DNA from: Rheinheimera faecalis
GTDB taxonomy: Bacteria > Pseudomonadota > Gammaproteobacteria > Enterobacterales > Alteromonadaceae
Length of the DNA stretch: 64,000 nucleotides
Direction of reading: 5' to 3'
Assembly: GCF_021290965.1 (NCBI RefSeq)
Contig: NZ_JAJOYT010000004.1
Span: 186,001 to 250,000 of the forward strand
Part shown: positions 17,646-27,565 of the stretch, in pieces
Numbering within the stretch: position 1 is the first letter of the stretch
Layout: each line of letters begins with the position of its first letter
Program-made: the position numbers and the translations under genes
Notes under the pieces: generated by a model
Told to the model about the DNA's origin: nothing
Seen by the model: only the letters and a program-made list of their open reading frames with translations
The model's database searches: none

Positions 17646-17655
17646 TAAGCATTTT

Positions 17656-17691
17656 AAAAAGCCCAGAGCGTTTTGCTTTGGGCTTTTTTTG
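17656..17691 (+). terminator. intrinsic terminator after flgE
   Basis: The stem GCCCAGAGC/GCTTTGGGC with loop GTTTT, preceded by A5 and followed by T7, lies 11 bases after the flgE stop. It marks the end of the flgBCDE transcript. Confidence 0.9.
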
Positions 17692-17731
17692 TTTCTGTTA
17701 TTTTTTCCTGTCTACGAATACGGAGGTGATG

Positions 17732-18136
17732 GTGAAGTTCAGAACTGTTCTGGCATTTTATATACTTACCACATTCTCTTGTGTGGCGTCCGAGCAGGAA
17801 GTGCTGGTCACGACCGACTTTGTGCTTAAAGCCGGCACGTCTGAAACTCGTACTTTACATATACAGAAGCCGGAACATCTGGAGCAGTTGGTGATGGTTG
17901 GGTTTAATCCGGTCAAAGCCTTGTCGGTTGACTGTGTATTGCGGTTATATGCTCCATCCGATGTATTACTGGGCAGCTATAATTGTGCTGAACGTCAGAA
18001 CCATAGTTTTCAGCAGTCATTGTCTGGCGCAATTAAGTTTAAGGCACAGATTGAAGTGAGTAATAATAATTTCACCGAAGAGACGACCAGGTTTTCCGTG
18101 ATCAATAGATTTAAGTTTGTATCATTAACCCGCTAG
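17732..18136 (+). CDS. small secreted protein of unknown function between flgE and flgF
   Basis: About 134 residues: a signal peptide (FRTVLAFYILTTFSCVAS) followed by a beta-rich region of about 110 residues with two cysteines (VDCVLRL and SYNCAE), which could form a disulphide in the periplasm. I recognise no family. The reading frame stays open back to 17678 inside the terminator, which is not a real start; ATG 17729 and GTG 17732 both follow CGGAGG, and the GTG has the better spacing. It is an insertion in the otherwise conserved flgE-flgF junction. It could be a monocistronic gene or read-through from flgE. Confidence 0.6.
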   Translation: MKFRTVLAFYILTTFSCVASEQEVLVTTDFVLKAGTSETRTLHIQKPEHLEQLVMVGFNPVKALSVDCVLRLYAPSDVLLGSYNCAERQNHSFQQSLSGAIKFKAQIEVSNNNFTEETTRFSVINRFKFVSLTR

Positions 18137-18248
18137 TTAACGCCACGCCACCAGCCGCAGATTATAAATAGCCTCCGCCTTAATTTTTCCAGTAAATACA
18201 GATATATAATTTTGATTCTCACCCTCTGAACCCTCTGCGCTCCCTTCT

Positions 18249-18264
18249 TGGCATCAGTCTTGCT
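18249..18264 (+). promoter_or_regulatory. sigma-54 promoter for flgF
   Basis: TGGCATCAGTCTTGCT, with GG-N10-GC and full TGGCA and TTGCT blocks, 33 bases before the flgF ATG. It drives flgFGHIJ independently of flgBCDE. Confidence 0.85.
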
Positions 18265-18296
18265 TTACTTAACTTATCTCAAGTGGAGGCCTGACT

Positions 18297-19040
18297 ATGG
18301 ACCATTTACTTTATATCGCGATGAGCGGTGCCAAAGAGAATATGAATGGCATCAGTATCAAAGCGAATAACCTTGCAAACAGCACTACAACGGGCTTTAA
18401 AGCTGATTTAGAGCAAGCTCGTTCTATGCAGGCTTTTGGTGAAGGTTTACCCAGCCGGGTGTTTTCACTGACAGAACGACCAGGTCAAAATTTTGACGAT
18501 GGCTCTTTTATTATTACTGAGCGTGAACTGGACGTCGCTGTTCAAGGAAAAGGCTGGTTGTCAGTACAAGACGCCGAAGGGAACGAAGCTTACACCAGAG
18601 CGGGCAATTTGCAGCTCAGCCCGACAGGAGTTCTGCAAACGGCATCAGGTTTAGATGTGATAGGTGAAAATGGTCCGATACAGCTGCCTTTACCTATAGC
18701 AAAAATGGAAATTGGCAACGACGGTACTATCAGTATCAGGCCACAGGGCGCGCCAGCCAACGTCATGCAGGAAGTAGCCCGACTGAAGCTGGTCAAGCCT
18801 GAATTTCAGGATATTGAAAAAGGCACTGACGGTTTGTTCCGGCGCAAAGATGGCGAAGTTGCAGAATTAGATGCAACGGTCAGAGTGCTAAGCGGTGCAG
18901 TAGAAGGTAGTAATGTCAATGCCGTGGGTGAAATGACCCAGATGATCAGTTTACAACGTCAGTTTGAAGTACAAGTCAAAATGATGAAAACCGCCGAAGA
19001 TATTGATCGGCAACACAACCAAATTATGAGAGTAGTCTAA
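18297..19040 (+). CDS. flgF: flagellar basal-body rod protein FlgF
   Basis: A 247-residue distal/proximal rod protein. It starts MDHLLYIAMSGAKENMNGIS, with IKANNLANSTTTGFK, and ends in QMISLQRQFEVQVKMMKTAE. GGAGG lies ten bases before the ATG. It opens the second rod operon, behind a sigma-54 promoter. Confidence 0.95.
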   Translation: MDHLLYIAMSGAKENMNGISIKANNLANSTTTGFKADLEQARSMQAFGEGLPSRVFSLTERPGQNFDDGSFIITERELDVAVQGKGWLSVQDAEGNEAYTRAGNLQLSPTGVLQTASGLDVIGENGPIQLPLPIAKMEIGNDGTISIRPQGAPANVMQEVARLKLVKPEFQDIEKGTDGLFRRKDGEVAELDATVRVLSGAVEGSNVNAVGEMTQMISLQRQFEVQVKMMKTAEDIDRQHNQIMRVV

Positions 19041-19062
19041 GGCTTAAGCCTGGGAGGTTAGC

Positions 19063-19851
19063 ATGCATCCAGCTTTATGGATCAGTAAAACCGGTTTGGA
19101 CGCGAAGCAGCGTGATATTTCGGTGATTTCAAATAACCTGGCCAACGCCAGCACTATTGGTTTTAAGAAAAGCCGCGCGATATTTGAAGATTTGTTGTAT
19201 CAAAACATCAACCAGCCAGGCGGTCGTTCCTCACAGAACTCAGAGCTGCCGAATGGCTTGATGTTAGGTGCTGGTACCAAAGTGGTCGCGACTCAGAAAA
19301 GCTTTACCCAAGGCAATATGATCACCACAGAAGGCAGTCTGGATGTGATGATCCAGGGCCATGGTTTTTTTGAAGTGCTGATGCCGGATGGCTCTACCTC
19401 ATATAGTCGTAACGGTCAATTTACCACCGATAGCGACGGCAATATGGTGACTTCAGGTGCTGGCTATCAGGTCCAGCCTAATATTGTAATTCCTGAAGAT
19501 GCGCAAAGCATAACCATTTCTCAGGACGGTGAGGTATCAGTGAAGTTACCGGGTCAGGTAGACCAGGCCGTTGTAGGACAGTTAACAGTAACTAACTTTG
19601 TGAATCCGGCAGGTTTAGAACCTGTTGGCCAGAACTTATTTACTGCAACCGCGGCTAGCGGTGATCCGGTGCAAGGTATTCCGGGTCTTGAAGGGCGTGG
19701 CATTTTAGTTCAGGGCGCTTTGGAAACTTCAAACGTCAATGTGACGGAAGAGCTGGTCAGTCTGATTGAAAGCCAGCGTGTGTATGAAATGAATTCCAAA
19801 GTCATCTCAACTGTTGATCAGATGCTGGGTACTGCTATTCAGCAGCTGTAG
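19063..19851 (+). CDS. flgG: flagellar distal rod protein FlgG
   Basis: A 262-residue distal rod subunit, the normal family length. The motifs are SNNLANASTIGFKKSRAIFE at the N terminus, GNMITTEGSLDVMIQGHGFF in the middle, and NVTEELVSLIESQRVYEMNS at the C terminus. It follows flgF and precedes flgH by ten bases. Confidence 0.97.
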   Translation: MHPALWISKTGLDAKQRDISVISNNLANASTIGFKKSRAIFEDLLYQNINQPGGRSSQNSELPNGLMLGAGTKVVATQKSFTQGNMITTEGSLDVMIQGHGFFEVLMPDGSTSYSRNGQFTTDSDGNMVTSGAGYQVQPNIVIPEDAQSITISQDGEVSVKLPGQVDQAVVGQLTVTNFVNPAGLEPVGQNLFTATAASGDPVQGIPGLEGRGILVQGALETSNVNVTEELVSLIESQRVYEMNSKVISTVDQMLGTAIQQL

Positions 19852-19861
19852 GAGTAAGTGG

Positions 19862-20542
19862 ATGAACAAGTTAATTCTGCTGGTACTGACACTGCAACTT
19901 TGTGTGGGCTGCGCCGGTGGCTTCAATGAGCCTATGCCGGATGATCCAAACTTTGCGCCTTTGCCGCCTGAGCCAGAAGCAGTTCCGCTATCTAATAACG
20001 GCTCATTGTTTGCGCAGGGTTTGTCTAATGGTTTGTACTCTGATAACAAAGCGCGCCGTCCAGGTGACATTATTACTGTGGTGCTGAAGGAAAATACACA
20101 GGCAACCAAAAAAGCTAAAACTGAATTTGGTAAAGACAGCTCAGCCAGTTTTGATCCTATGGTGGGTTTAGGTGGCCGTGACGTCAGTGTACTTGGCAAT
20201 ACGCTGCAATTTGGTGCCAACTCAACTTCAGACTTTAAAGGTGATTCTAAAGCAGATCAAAGCAACAGTTTAACAGGTGATATTTCTGTCAACGTATTGC
20301 GCGTGATGTCGAACGGTAATCTGGTGATCCGCGGCGAGAAATGGTTAACGCTGAATACGGGTAAAGAGTTTATCCGTTTAACAGGGGTGATCCGAGCCGA
20401 GGATATTGATTCGAGAAATACAGTGGAGTCGACCAAAATTGCTAATGCCCGTATTGAATACAGTGGCACTGGTGCTACTCATGGCGGTCAGGGGCCAGGC
20501 TGGTTAACCCGATTCTTTAATGGCGTGTTGTGGCCGTTTTAA
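19862..20542 (+). CDS. flgH: flagellar L-ring lipoprotein FlgH
   Basis: A 226-residue outer-membrane lipoprotein forming the L ring. The lipobox is CVGC at residues 14-17, and typical stretches are [20 protein letters not shown] and [20 protein letters not shown]. The ATG at 19862, preceded by GGAGTAAGTGG, gives the correct signal peptide; an earlier in-frame ATG at 19814 lies inside flgG. Confidence 0.95.
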   Translation: MNKLILLVLTLQLCVGCAGGFNEPMPDDPNFAPLPPEPEAVPLSNNGSLFAQGLSNGLYSDNKARRPGDIITVVLKENTQATKKAKTEFGKDSSASFDPMVGLGGRDVSVLGNTLQFGANSTSDFKGDSKADQSNSLTGDISVNVLRVMSNGNLVIRGEKWLTLNTGKEFIRLTGVIRAEDIDSRNTVESTKIANARIEYSGTGATHGGQGPGWLTRFFNGVLWPF

Positions 20543-20555
20543 TGCAGGTGAAATG

Positions 20556-21653
20556 ATGAAACTTATCCAAAGCCTTTTTGTAGTCGCGCTGTCCACAGCT
20601 TTGTGTTTCCCGGCTGCAGCTGCCCGTATTAAAGATTTAACCAGTGTGCAAGGGGTTCGGAGTAACCAATTGGTTGGCTACGGTTTGGTGGTGGGGTTGC
20701 CTGGTACAGGCGAACAAAGCCCATTTACTGAACAGAGCTTCAGAACCATGCTGAGCAACTTCGGCATTAATATGCCGCCTGGTATGAAATCACAGATTAA
20801 AAACGTGGCTGCTGTGGCAGTGCATGCTGAGTTACCTGCGTTCAGTAAACCTGGTCAGACTATTGATATTACAGTTTCGTCTATGGGCAGTGCTAAAGGA
20901 TTACGTGGTGGCACTTTATTGCAAACCTTCCTCAAAGGTCTGGATGGCAACGTCTATGCGGTAGCTCAAGGTTCGCTGATTGTTAGTGGTTTAGGCGCGG
21001 AAGGAGCTGACGGCTCAAAAATTCTGGTGAATACGCCTACTGTAGGCCGTATTCCTAATGGAGCTACGGTTGAACGTGAAGTTCCATCGCCTTTTGCTGA
21101 CGGCGATTTTATTACCTTTAATTTAAACAGTTCAGATTTCACCACCGCCAAAACATTGGCTGAGACGATCAATAACTTTATCGGTCCCGGCACAGCACAG
21201 TCACTGGATGCGTCTTCTGTTCAGGTCAGAGCGCCGCGGGATATGGATCAGCGTGTGTCTTATTTATCTACGTTGGAAAATTTAACGCTGGAGCCAGCCA
21301 GTCAATCGGCTAAAATTATTATTAACTCCAGAACCGGTACCATAGTGATAGGTAAGGATGTCCGGCTGTTCCCGGCTGCTGTGACTCATGGTGGTTTGAC
21401 CGTGACTATCGCAGAAAACCCAACCGTAGTGCAGCCCAATGTTTTAGCTGGTGGTGAGACGGCGGTAGAGCAAAACAGTATTATCGATGTGCGGCCTGAT
21501 CAATCACGTATGTTTAAATTTGACCCGGGCACAACGCTGGATGATTTAGTCAGCACCATCAATGCAGTTGGCGCAGCGCCAGGTGATTTGATGGCCATTT
21601 TAGAAGCCTTAAAAGAAGCCGGCGCCATTCATGGTGAGCTTGTGGTGATCTAA
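20556..21653 (+). CDS. flgI: flagellar P-ring protein FlgI
   Basis: A 365-residue periplasmic P-ring subunit with a signal peptide ending in CFPAAAA and the family start [20 protein letters not shown]. The C terminus is [20 protein letters not shown]. Two consecutive ATGs occur at 20553 and 20556; I chose the second because AGGTG lies five bases before it. It directly abuts flgJ. Confidence 0.95.
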   Translation: MKLIQSLFVVALSTALCFPAAAARIKDLTSVQGVRSNQLVGYGLVVGLPGTGEQSPFTEQSFRTMLSNFGINMPPGMKSQIKNVAAVAVHAELPAFSKPGQTIDITVSSMGSAKGLRGGTLLQTFLKGLDGNVYAVAQGSLIVSGLGAEGADGSKILVNTPTVGRIPNGATVEREVPSPFADGDFITFNLNSSDFTTAKTLAETINNFIGPGTAQSLDASSVQVRAPRDMDQRVSYLSTLENLTLEPASQSAKIIINSRTGTIVIGKDVRLFPAAVTHGGLTVTIAENPTVVQPNVLAGGETAVEQNSIIDVRPDQSRMFKFDPGTTLDDLVSTINAVGAAPGDLMAILEALKEAGAIHGELVVI

Positions 21654-22661
21654 ATGAGTAAAGTTGAGAACAAAGTCAATTATCATGATTTAACCGGTCT
21701 GGCGCAGCTAAAGCATAGCTCAGGTGGTGATGATGATGCGGCGCTGAAACAGGCGGCTAAACAATTCGAATCTATTTTTATGGGCATGTTACTTAGCAGC
21801 ATGCGCAAAGCCAATGAAGTATTCGAAGATGACGGTGTTCTCAACAGTAATGCGACCAAGTTTTATCAGGATATGTACGACAAACAGCTATCGACTGAAT
21901 TGTCAGAGAAAGGCAGTTTAGGTTTAGCTGATTTGCTGGTGCAACAATTGCGGCCCACCAAAGGTAAAACCACACCGGCTTCTATGCTGAAAGTGCCCAC
22001 AGAAGCTGCACCTGTGCCAGATAAAAAAGCCAGTGCAGACTCCTTGGTTCCTGCTGTAGCTCCAGTTAAAAAATCAGCTGAAGTTGCACAGCCTATAGTG
22101 ACAACTGCACCACAGGTGATTACTGAAACTTTGGCTTCTGAACCGGATCCGGAGAACGAAGACTGGACTTTTGAGAGCCCCGGCGAGTTTATTCAAAAAC
22201 TAATGCCTGCAGCTAAACAAGCTGCGCAAAAACTGGGGTTAGAGCCTTTAGCCTTATTAGCTCAGGCTGCGCTAGAAACAGGCTGGGGGCAACGTACTTT
22301 TAAAACGGCTGAAGGCAATAACAGCTTTAACTTTTTTGGTATTAAAGCGCATAACAGCTGGCAAGGGGATGTGGCAGTGGTTGATACGCTGGAATATCGC
22401 CAGGGTGTAGCGCAAAAAGAAAAAGCTAAATTCCGTGCTTATGAGTCGCCCGAGCAAAGTTTGGGTGACTATGTCGACTTTATTAAATCTAACCCTCGTT
22501 ATCAGCAGGCTGTGGCTATGGCTGACAACCCTAAAGCTTATTTTCAACAGCTTCAGGCTGCAGGTTATGCCACAGATCCAAACTACGCTCAGAAGATTTT
22601 ATCGGTATTTAACAGCGAGACCTTCAAACAGGCACGAAACCTGCTTAGCAATAAAGAATAA
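21654..22661 (+). CDS. flgJ: bifunctional rod cap and peptidoglycan hydrolase FlgJ
   Basis: A 335-residue two-domain protein: an N-terminal rod-binding domain (about 30-105: AAKQFESIFMGMLLSSMRKA) that caps the growing rod, and a C-terminal beta-N-acetylglucosaminidase domain (about 175-325) with the catalytic Glu in AQAALETGWGQRTF. A Pro/Ala/Val/Lys-rich linker joins them. It makes the hole in the cell wall for the rod. It starts right after the flgI stop. Confidence 0.94.
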   Translation: MSKVENKVNYHDLTGLAQLKHSSGGDDDAALKQAAKQFESIFMGMLLSSMRKANEVFEDDGVLNSNATKFYQDMYDKQLSTELSEKGSLGLADLLVQQLRPTKGKTTPASMLKVPTEAAPVPDKKASADSLVPAVAPVKKSAEVAQPIVTTAPQVITETLASEPDPENEDWTFESPGEFIQKLMPAAKQAAQKLGLEPLALLAQAALETGWGQRTFKTAEGNNSFNFFGIKAHNSWQGDVAVVDTLEYRQGVAQKEKAKFRAYESPEQSLGDYVDFIKSNPRYQQAVAMADNPKAYFQQLQAAGYATDPNYAQKILSVFNSETFKQARNLLSNKE

Positions 22662-22665
22662 AGAT

Positions 22666-22692
22666 TAAAGATTTAGCCGGCGCTGCCGACTA
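22666..22692 (+). promoter_or_regulatory. sigma-28 promoter for flgK-flgL
   Basis: TAAAG, exactly 14 bases, then GCCGACTA, only one or two mismatches from TAAAG-N14-GCCGATAA. It starts five bases after the flgJ stop and 39 bases separate it from the flgK ATG, so the hook-filament junction genes appear to be late-class. Confidence 0.75.
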
Positions 22693-22730
22693 ACGAAGCT
22701 AAGATGCGCTAAGCATCACTGGAGATTTAG

Positions 22731-24758
22731 ATGTCGGATAATTTACTTCGGATTGGAACCTCAGCCATACTGGCAAGTACTGCTTTGCTTTCGACCACAA
22801 GTAATAATATTGCCAACCTGAATACTCCGGGCTATACCAGACAGCGTACAGAGTTCGAATCCAATATCTTAGGGCTTGGTGTAGGTCGGGGCACTACAGA
22901 ACGTTTAGTGAACGAGTTTGCTCAGAAGCAGTTATGGCGTGATGTTTCCTCTGTCAGTTATGCCAACCAGTATTTATCTGAAGCGAGCCGTGTTGATACC
23001 TTAATGTCTGATCAGTCGAACAGTATCTCCACAGGTATGTCTTCTTTTTTCAGTCAGTTGCAAACTGCTATTAACGACCCGACAAATGCTGCCTCACGCC
23101 AGTTGGTTATGGGCGGAGCTCAAACTTTATTGAATAAATTCAATACATTATCTACTCAGATGACAGCGCAGAATAAGTATTTAAGTCAGCAACTGGAAAC
23201 GGATGCAGCAGATGCTAATGAGCAAATCGGAGTGATAGCACGGTTAAACCAGGAGATTCTTGCTTACGGTAATAATCCGGCTAAGCCACCTCCGCTGGAC
23301 TTGCTCGACAAAAGAGATCAGGCCATTAAAGAATTGTCAGCCCTGGTAGATATCAATGTATTGGATGCAGAAAACGGTGATAAACAAGTTTTTCTGGGCA
23401 GTGGCCAGTCTTTGGTACTTGAAAACGGCAAGTTTAATTTGTTCAGCGTGGCGGGCGAGCCGGATCCAAACCGTAAAACATTGCAGCTTAAGGCTGGTAC
23501 CAATCAGAATGTTGTGATTAACATCTCAGAAACTGATTTGGGCGGGAAAATAGGTGCTTCGCTTGAGTTCCGTACGAAAGTGCTGGACCCGGCACAAAGA
23601 GAGTTAGGGCAATTGGCTTTAGCTTTTACTGATGCCATGAACACTCAAAACCGTTTAGGTATGGATGCTGATGGTAACTTAGGTGGCGATCTGTTTAGGT
23701 TACCAGGTTTTAACGCTTTGCCTTTTAGCAGCAACACCGGCAGTGGGGCAATTACTGCCTCTGTAGTGCCCGGACAAGGCAAAAATATTCCGGCTAACGA
23801 TGTACGCATTACCTTTACCGCTGCCGATGCCTTTACTGTTGAAGCTTTAGACGCTTCAGGGAATGTGATCCCAGGCACTGCTATCAGCCGTGCTGGTGTT
23901 ACCTTTCCTGTGACTGTCACCTCAGATGATACCAACGATTTTTTTGGCTTAAATATAACCTTAACCAATGGCGCGCCAGCTTTTGCCGCCGGAGATAAGT
24001 TTGATTTAAAACCTTTAAGTATTGCTGCTCAGAATATCAGCCTTGCAACCAGTCGTCCTGAAGCTATAGCTCTGGCATCACCGCTCAAAGGTGAAAAAAC
24101 GCTGACTAATATTGGCAATGCAGAAATAGATAAACTGACGATAAGCAGTGTAGGGCAGGCAGGTAACAGACTGTCACAGCCGGCCAACTTTACAGATGGC
24201 CCAATTTCTATCACTTATTTAGGTAATAATGAGTTTCTGATTGAAGACTCCGGCGCTCCTGTTGTCAGTGAAACCATCACCTTCGCTGGTACTGATTATC
24301 AAAACTTATTAGGCGGTTCCACCAACTTTGCCAATGCGGGCTTTGATTTTTCTGTTAAAGGTGTGCCGAAAGTGGGCGATACATTCAGTATCAGTTACAA
24401 CACCGGTGGTTTCGAAGATAACAGAAACGGTCTGATGCTGGGGAATTTACAGAATGCTGATATGGTCCGTATTAATGCTGCGACCACAGTCAATGCAGAT
24501 AAATACCAGACTTTTAATCAGGCGTACTCGGAGTTAGTAGGGACTGTGGGCACTCAAACCAGTCGGGCCCGTGTAGCCGCGGCATCGTCTAAATCTTTGT
24601 TAGAACAAACTTCGGCATGGCATGAGTCATTATCCGGTGTCAGTCTGGACGAAGAAGCGGCTGATTTGGTCAGGTTTCAACAAACTTATGCGGCAGCGGC
24701 TAAAATTCTGTCAACGTCACAAACAATTTTCGACACCCTGTTGCAGGCTGCGAGGTAA
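22731..24758 (+). CDS. flgK: flagellar hook-associated protein 1 FlgK
   Basis: A 675-residue first hook-filament junction protein. The N-terminal TSNNIANLNTPGYTRQRTEF and C-terminal LDEEAADLVRFQQTYAAAAK axial segments frame a large central region, a little longer than E. coli FlgK (547). Its stop overlaps the ATG of flgL (TAATG), and a sigma-28 promoter precedes it. Confidence 0.95.
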   Translation: MSDNLLRIGTSAILASTALLSTTSNNIANLNTPGYTRQRTEFESNILGLGVGRGTTERLVNEFAQKQLWRDVSSVSYANQYLSEASRVDTLMSDQSNSISTGMSSFFSQLQTAINDPTNAASRQLVMGGAQTLLNKFNTLSTQMTAQNKYLSQQLETDAADANEQIGVIARLNQEILAYGNNPAKPPPLDLLDKRDQAIKELSALVDINVLDAENGDKQVFLGSGQSLVLENGKFNLFSVAGEPDPNRKTLQLKAGTNQNVVINISETDLGGKIGASLEFRTKVLDPAQRELGQLALAFTDAMNTQNRLGMDADGNLGGDLFRLPGFNALPFSSNTGSGAITASVVPGQGKNIPANDVRITFTAADAFTVEALDASGNVIPGTAISRAGVTFPVTVTSDDTNDFFGLNITLTNGAPAFAAGDKFDLKPLSIAAQNISLATSRPEAIALASPLKGEKTLTNIGNAEIDKLTISSVGQAGNRLSQPANFTDGPISITYLGNNEFLIEDSGAPVVSETITFAGTDYQNLLGGSTNFANAGFDFSVKGVPKVGDTFSISYNTGGFEDNRNGLMLGNLQNADMVRINAATTVNADKYQTFNQAYSELVGTVGTQTSRARVAAASSKSLLEQTSAWHESLSGVSLDEEAADLVRFQQTYAAAAKILSTSQTIFDTLLQAAR

Positions 24759-25987
24759 TGATGCGTACCACTTTTAATATGAAGTACAGCCAGAGTCTGG
24801 ATTCAATTTTAAGTACTCAGGACAAGCTACAGACCGCCAGTTTAATGCTGAATAATCAGACTAAAATTTTAACTGCAGCTGATGATCCTTCAGGTGCGGC
24901 CCGGGCTATAGGCCTTGAATCTAATATTCAGCAAACGAACCAGTATCAGAGCAACAACACTGCGGCTCGTAACAGTCTGGAGTTACAGGAAACTGTGCAT
25001 GACAGCATACGTAATGCGATGGACAGAGCCCGCGTACTGACCTTATCTCTTGGTAACGGTACTTACGACGAAAATGATCGTAAAGCTATTGGCGAGCAGT
25101 TAGGCAATATTCGTGATGAACTGTTTGATTTAATGAATCGCCGCGACGAACTGGGCGGTTATTTGTTTTCTGGTTTTCAGGATCAAACGCAGCCTTATAG
25201 CCTGAACAGCGCCACTGGTAAATATGAATTTAATGGTGATGAAGGTCAAAAATCTATTCAGTTGTCTTTGTCTATCTCGATAGCAGCCAATGACAGCGGC
25301 CGTAGTATTTTTGACAGTGTCGACAAAAGGTTCCAGACAACAGATCCTACCCTTGGCGCTCCTGTGACTGCAGCGAAAGTGACAGTGGCGAATCAAAGTG
25401 TTTTTGATAATTTCTACAAACAAAATTATGACGGGCTGACGGCTGGGAATAATGACTTTTCTGTGGTTTTTTCTGCGCCATCTAACTATGAAATTCAGCG
25501 CAATGGCGCCCCTCAGGTTCCTGCGGTCACTGGTACTTATACACCGGGGGAGTCTATTAATTACAATGGTCTGGCTATTGATGTAACAGGTGCGGCACCA
25601 GGCGGCACTGTGGACTTTAGTCTGCAGCCCCCAGAAAAAACCAATATTCTGAATTCTTTAACTGATTTGATTAACGGCATTGAAGCGGGCGATAGTGGCG
25701 ATGCGCTTAATGAGCGAATCCTGGACGCGACGGTTGAAATTGATAATGCTTCGGCAAAAGTCGACTCAGCTATGTCTTCTATAGGTGGACGTTTGAATGT
25801 GATTGAAAGCATTTTTGGCAGTAACGAAGATGTTCTGATCGCTACTAAATCTCATAAAGCTGATGTGGTGGAACTGGATTACAGCACAGGTATTACTGAG
25901 CTGGTGAAACAGGAAACCGCATTACAAGCAGTGCAAGCTACTTTTAACCGGGTCACTGGCTTAAGTTTATTTGACTATATCAATTAA
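24758..25987 (+). CDS. flgL: flagellar hook-associated protein 3 FlgL
   Basis: A 409-residue second junction protein with flagellin-like ends: NQTKILTAADDPSGAARAIG near the start and TELVKQETALQAVQATFNRV at the end. Two in-frame ATGs exist at 24758 and 24761, just after GAGGT; the first overlaps the flgK stop. It is coupled to flgK. The middle domain is variable and beta-rich. Confidence 0.94.
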   Translation: MMRTTFNMKYSQSLDSILSTQDKLQTASLMLNNQTKILTAADDPSGAARAIGLESNIQQTNQYQSNNTAARNSLELQETVHDSIRNAMDRARVLTLSLGNGTYDENDRKAIGEQLGNIRDELFDLMNRRDELGGYLFSGFQDQTQPYSLNSATGKYEFNGDEGQKSIQLSLSISIAANDSGRSIFDSVDKRFQTTDPTLGAPVTAAKVTVANQSVFDNFYKQNYDGLTAGNNDFSVVFSAPSNYEIQRNGAPQVPAVTGTYTPGESINYNGLAIDVTGAAPGGTVDFSLQPPEKTNILNSLTDLINGIEAGDSGDALNERILDATVEIDNASAKVDSAMSSIGGRLNVIESIFGSNEDVLIATKSHKADVVELDYSTGITELVKQETALQAVQATFNRVTGLSLFDYIN

Positions 25988-26017
25988 TAATTAAATGTCT
26001 CCGGCAGGAAGCCCTTT

Positions 26018-27565
26018 ATGTTTATGGAAGAACTCGCTCGTTTTGACCAACTCTATTCACAATCAAATGACTGGCCAGTGAATGAGTTTCATCACTGGGA
26101 CACAGTTAACTTTTTACCTCTGGAACCTGATTCTAAGCTCAGTCTTCTGCGAGCCTTTGCGCCTGACTCCGTACCTTTAATCTTATGGCGCAAATTGCAA
26201 TTATTGCTGCTGGGTGATCAAAGTGTCGATACCCAAAAGTTGACTAGCCTCTTCAGCACTTTGCCTTTTTTACAACAGAATCTGCTATACAGCCAAATGA
26301 TGCGAGCCAATTTTGTGGGGCAGTCTCTGGCGTTTGATAACGCGATTTTGTATCGGTTGATGATTGAGAAATTTTGTCAGCAAAGTGCAGAGTATTGTTA
26401 TGTAAGCCCTTTAATAGGTAATGGCAATGAAGAGATAGTGCTATTACTGACCAACCAGTTTGTGACAGCTCAGCACGGGCCTACCCTGACTATTTTAAAT
26501 TACGCCAGTGCGTTAAAAGCTATGGGAAAACATCCTGTGGTGATTTGTTGTACCAGCGTAGCCAAATCTGGCCATTATGTGTATCCGATGCCTGCACCAG
26601 TGTTTTTTGGCACAGTTCGCAATGAGTATTTTCAGGGCGAGATGCTATTTGATTTAGATACAGGTCAACACCAATCCCATGCAGGCGGGTCTGTTGTGAA
26701 ATGTTGGGATCAGTTATTTGATTTTATGCAGCTGACTCCAATAGATGACACCGAACATCTGACCGATTTAGTCAACCTGATTAACCAAATCAACCCCCGT
26801 TTTATTATTGGCGTAGGTGGTTTAAATCCTGTACTGGAATTTATCGCACAAAGCCGGCCTGTGTTGAATGTGCCTTGTGTCACCTCATTAGTGACTCCTT
26901 TGTATGCTGTGCCAGTATTACATCGTGACTTGACTGAAAAAGATCAAAAACGAGTCGAATCTCTAGCTATCACTCATCCGGTATTAACCAGTAGGTTGCC
27001 TTTCCGGTTGCGTAAGTTTGACTCTGTAAAAAATAGCAAGGTGACAGACAAAGTACTTAAGTTTGCTATTGTCGGTTACCGGCTTGAACAAGAAATGCGT
27101 TCAGACTTTATTGAAACTTTGCTAATGATTAAAAAGCAGCTGCCGCAATCTGCTTTTGTGATTATTGGGCCTGATGCAGTGGAGGGATTTCCTGCTGAGT
27201 TACAGTCCTGCAGTTATTTCAGTGGCAGGGTCAGTAATGCCATAGATCTTATCGCCAATTGCCACTTTATGCTTAATCCAAAACGCCAGGGTGGTGGCAC
27301 ATCTGCTATTGAAGCGTTAAGTCTTGGAATACCGGTACTGACCGAAGCTTATGGCGATGTGTATCAGTATATAGGTGACGATTTTGTGTTTTCGTCTGAT
27401 AAAGAGCGGCTGGAGTTTATTCAGCGCTACCTGACGGATGAAGAATTTGCCGCTTTCTACACCCAGACTTGTCTGGACGCTGCAGCTAAAGCCACAGACT
27501 CCTCTGCCATAGTTCAGCAATTGCTGCTCGATTACGACAGTTACATCTATCAACTCCAGCATTAA
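26018..27565 (+). CDS. GT-B fold glycosyltransferase, likely flagellin-linked
   Basis: A 515-residue cytoplasmic protein. The N-terminal half (1-200) is helical and unfamiliar; from about 340 a GT-B C-terminal domain is clear: FAIVGYRLEQEMRSDFIETL, then QGGGTSAIEALSLGIPVLTE, the nucleotide-sugar binding region of GT4/GT41-like transferases. It lies between flgL and four flagellin genes, where flagellin-modifying transferases are often found. The start ATG 26018 follows AGGAAG by eight bases. The donor sugar and acceptor residue are not visible. It could act on flagellin itself or on a soluble donor. Confidence 0.65.
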   Translation: MFMEELARFDQLYSQSNDWPVNEFHHWDTVNFLPLEPDSKLSLLRAFAPDSVPLILWRKLQLLLLGDQSVDTQKLTSLFSTLPFLQQNLLYSQMMRANFVGQSLAFDNAILYRLMIEKFCQQSAEYCYVSPLIGNGNEEIVLLLTNQFVTAQHGPTLTILNYASALKAMGKHPVVICCTSVAKSGHYVYPMPAPVFFGTVRNEYFQGEMLFDLDTGQHQSHAGGSVVKCWDQLFDFMQLTPIDDTEHLTDLVNLINQINPRFIIGVGGLNPVLEFIAQSRPVLNVPCVTSLVTPLYAVPVLHRDLTEKDQKRVESLAITHPVLTSRLPFRLRKFDSVKNSKVTDKVLKFAIVGYRLEQEMRSDFIETLLMIKKQLPQSAFVIIGPDAVEGFPAELQSCSYFSGRVSNAIDLIANCHFMLNPKRQGGGTSAIEALSLGIPVLTEAYGDVYQYIGDDFVFSSDKERLEFIQRYLTDEEFAAFYTQTCLDAAAKATDSSAIVQQLLLDYDSYIYQLQH

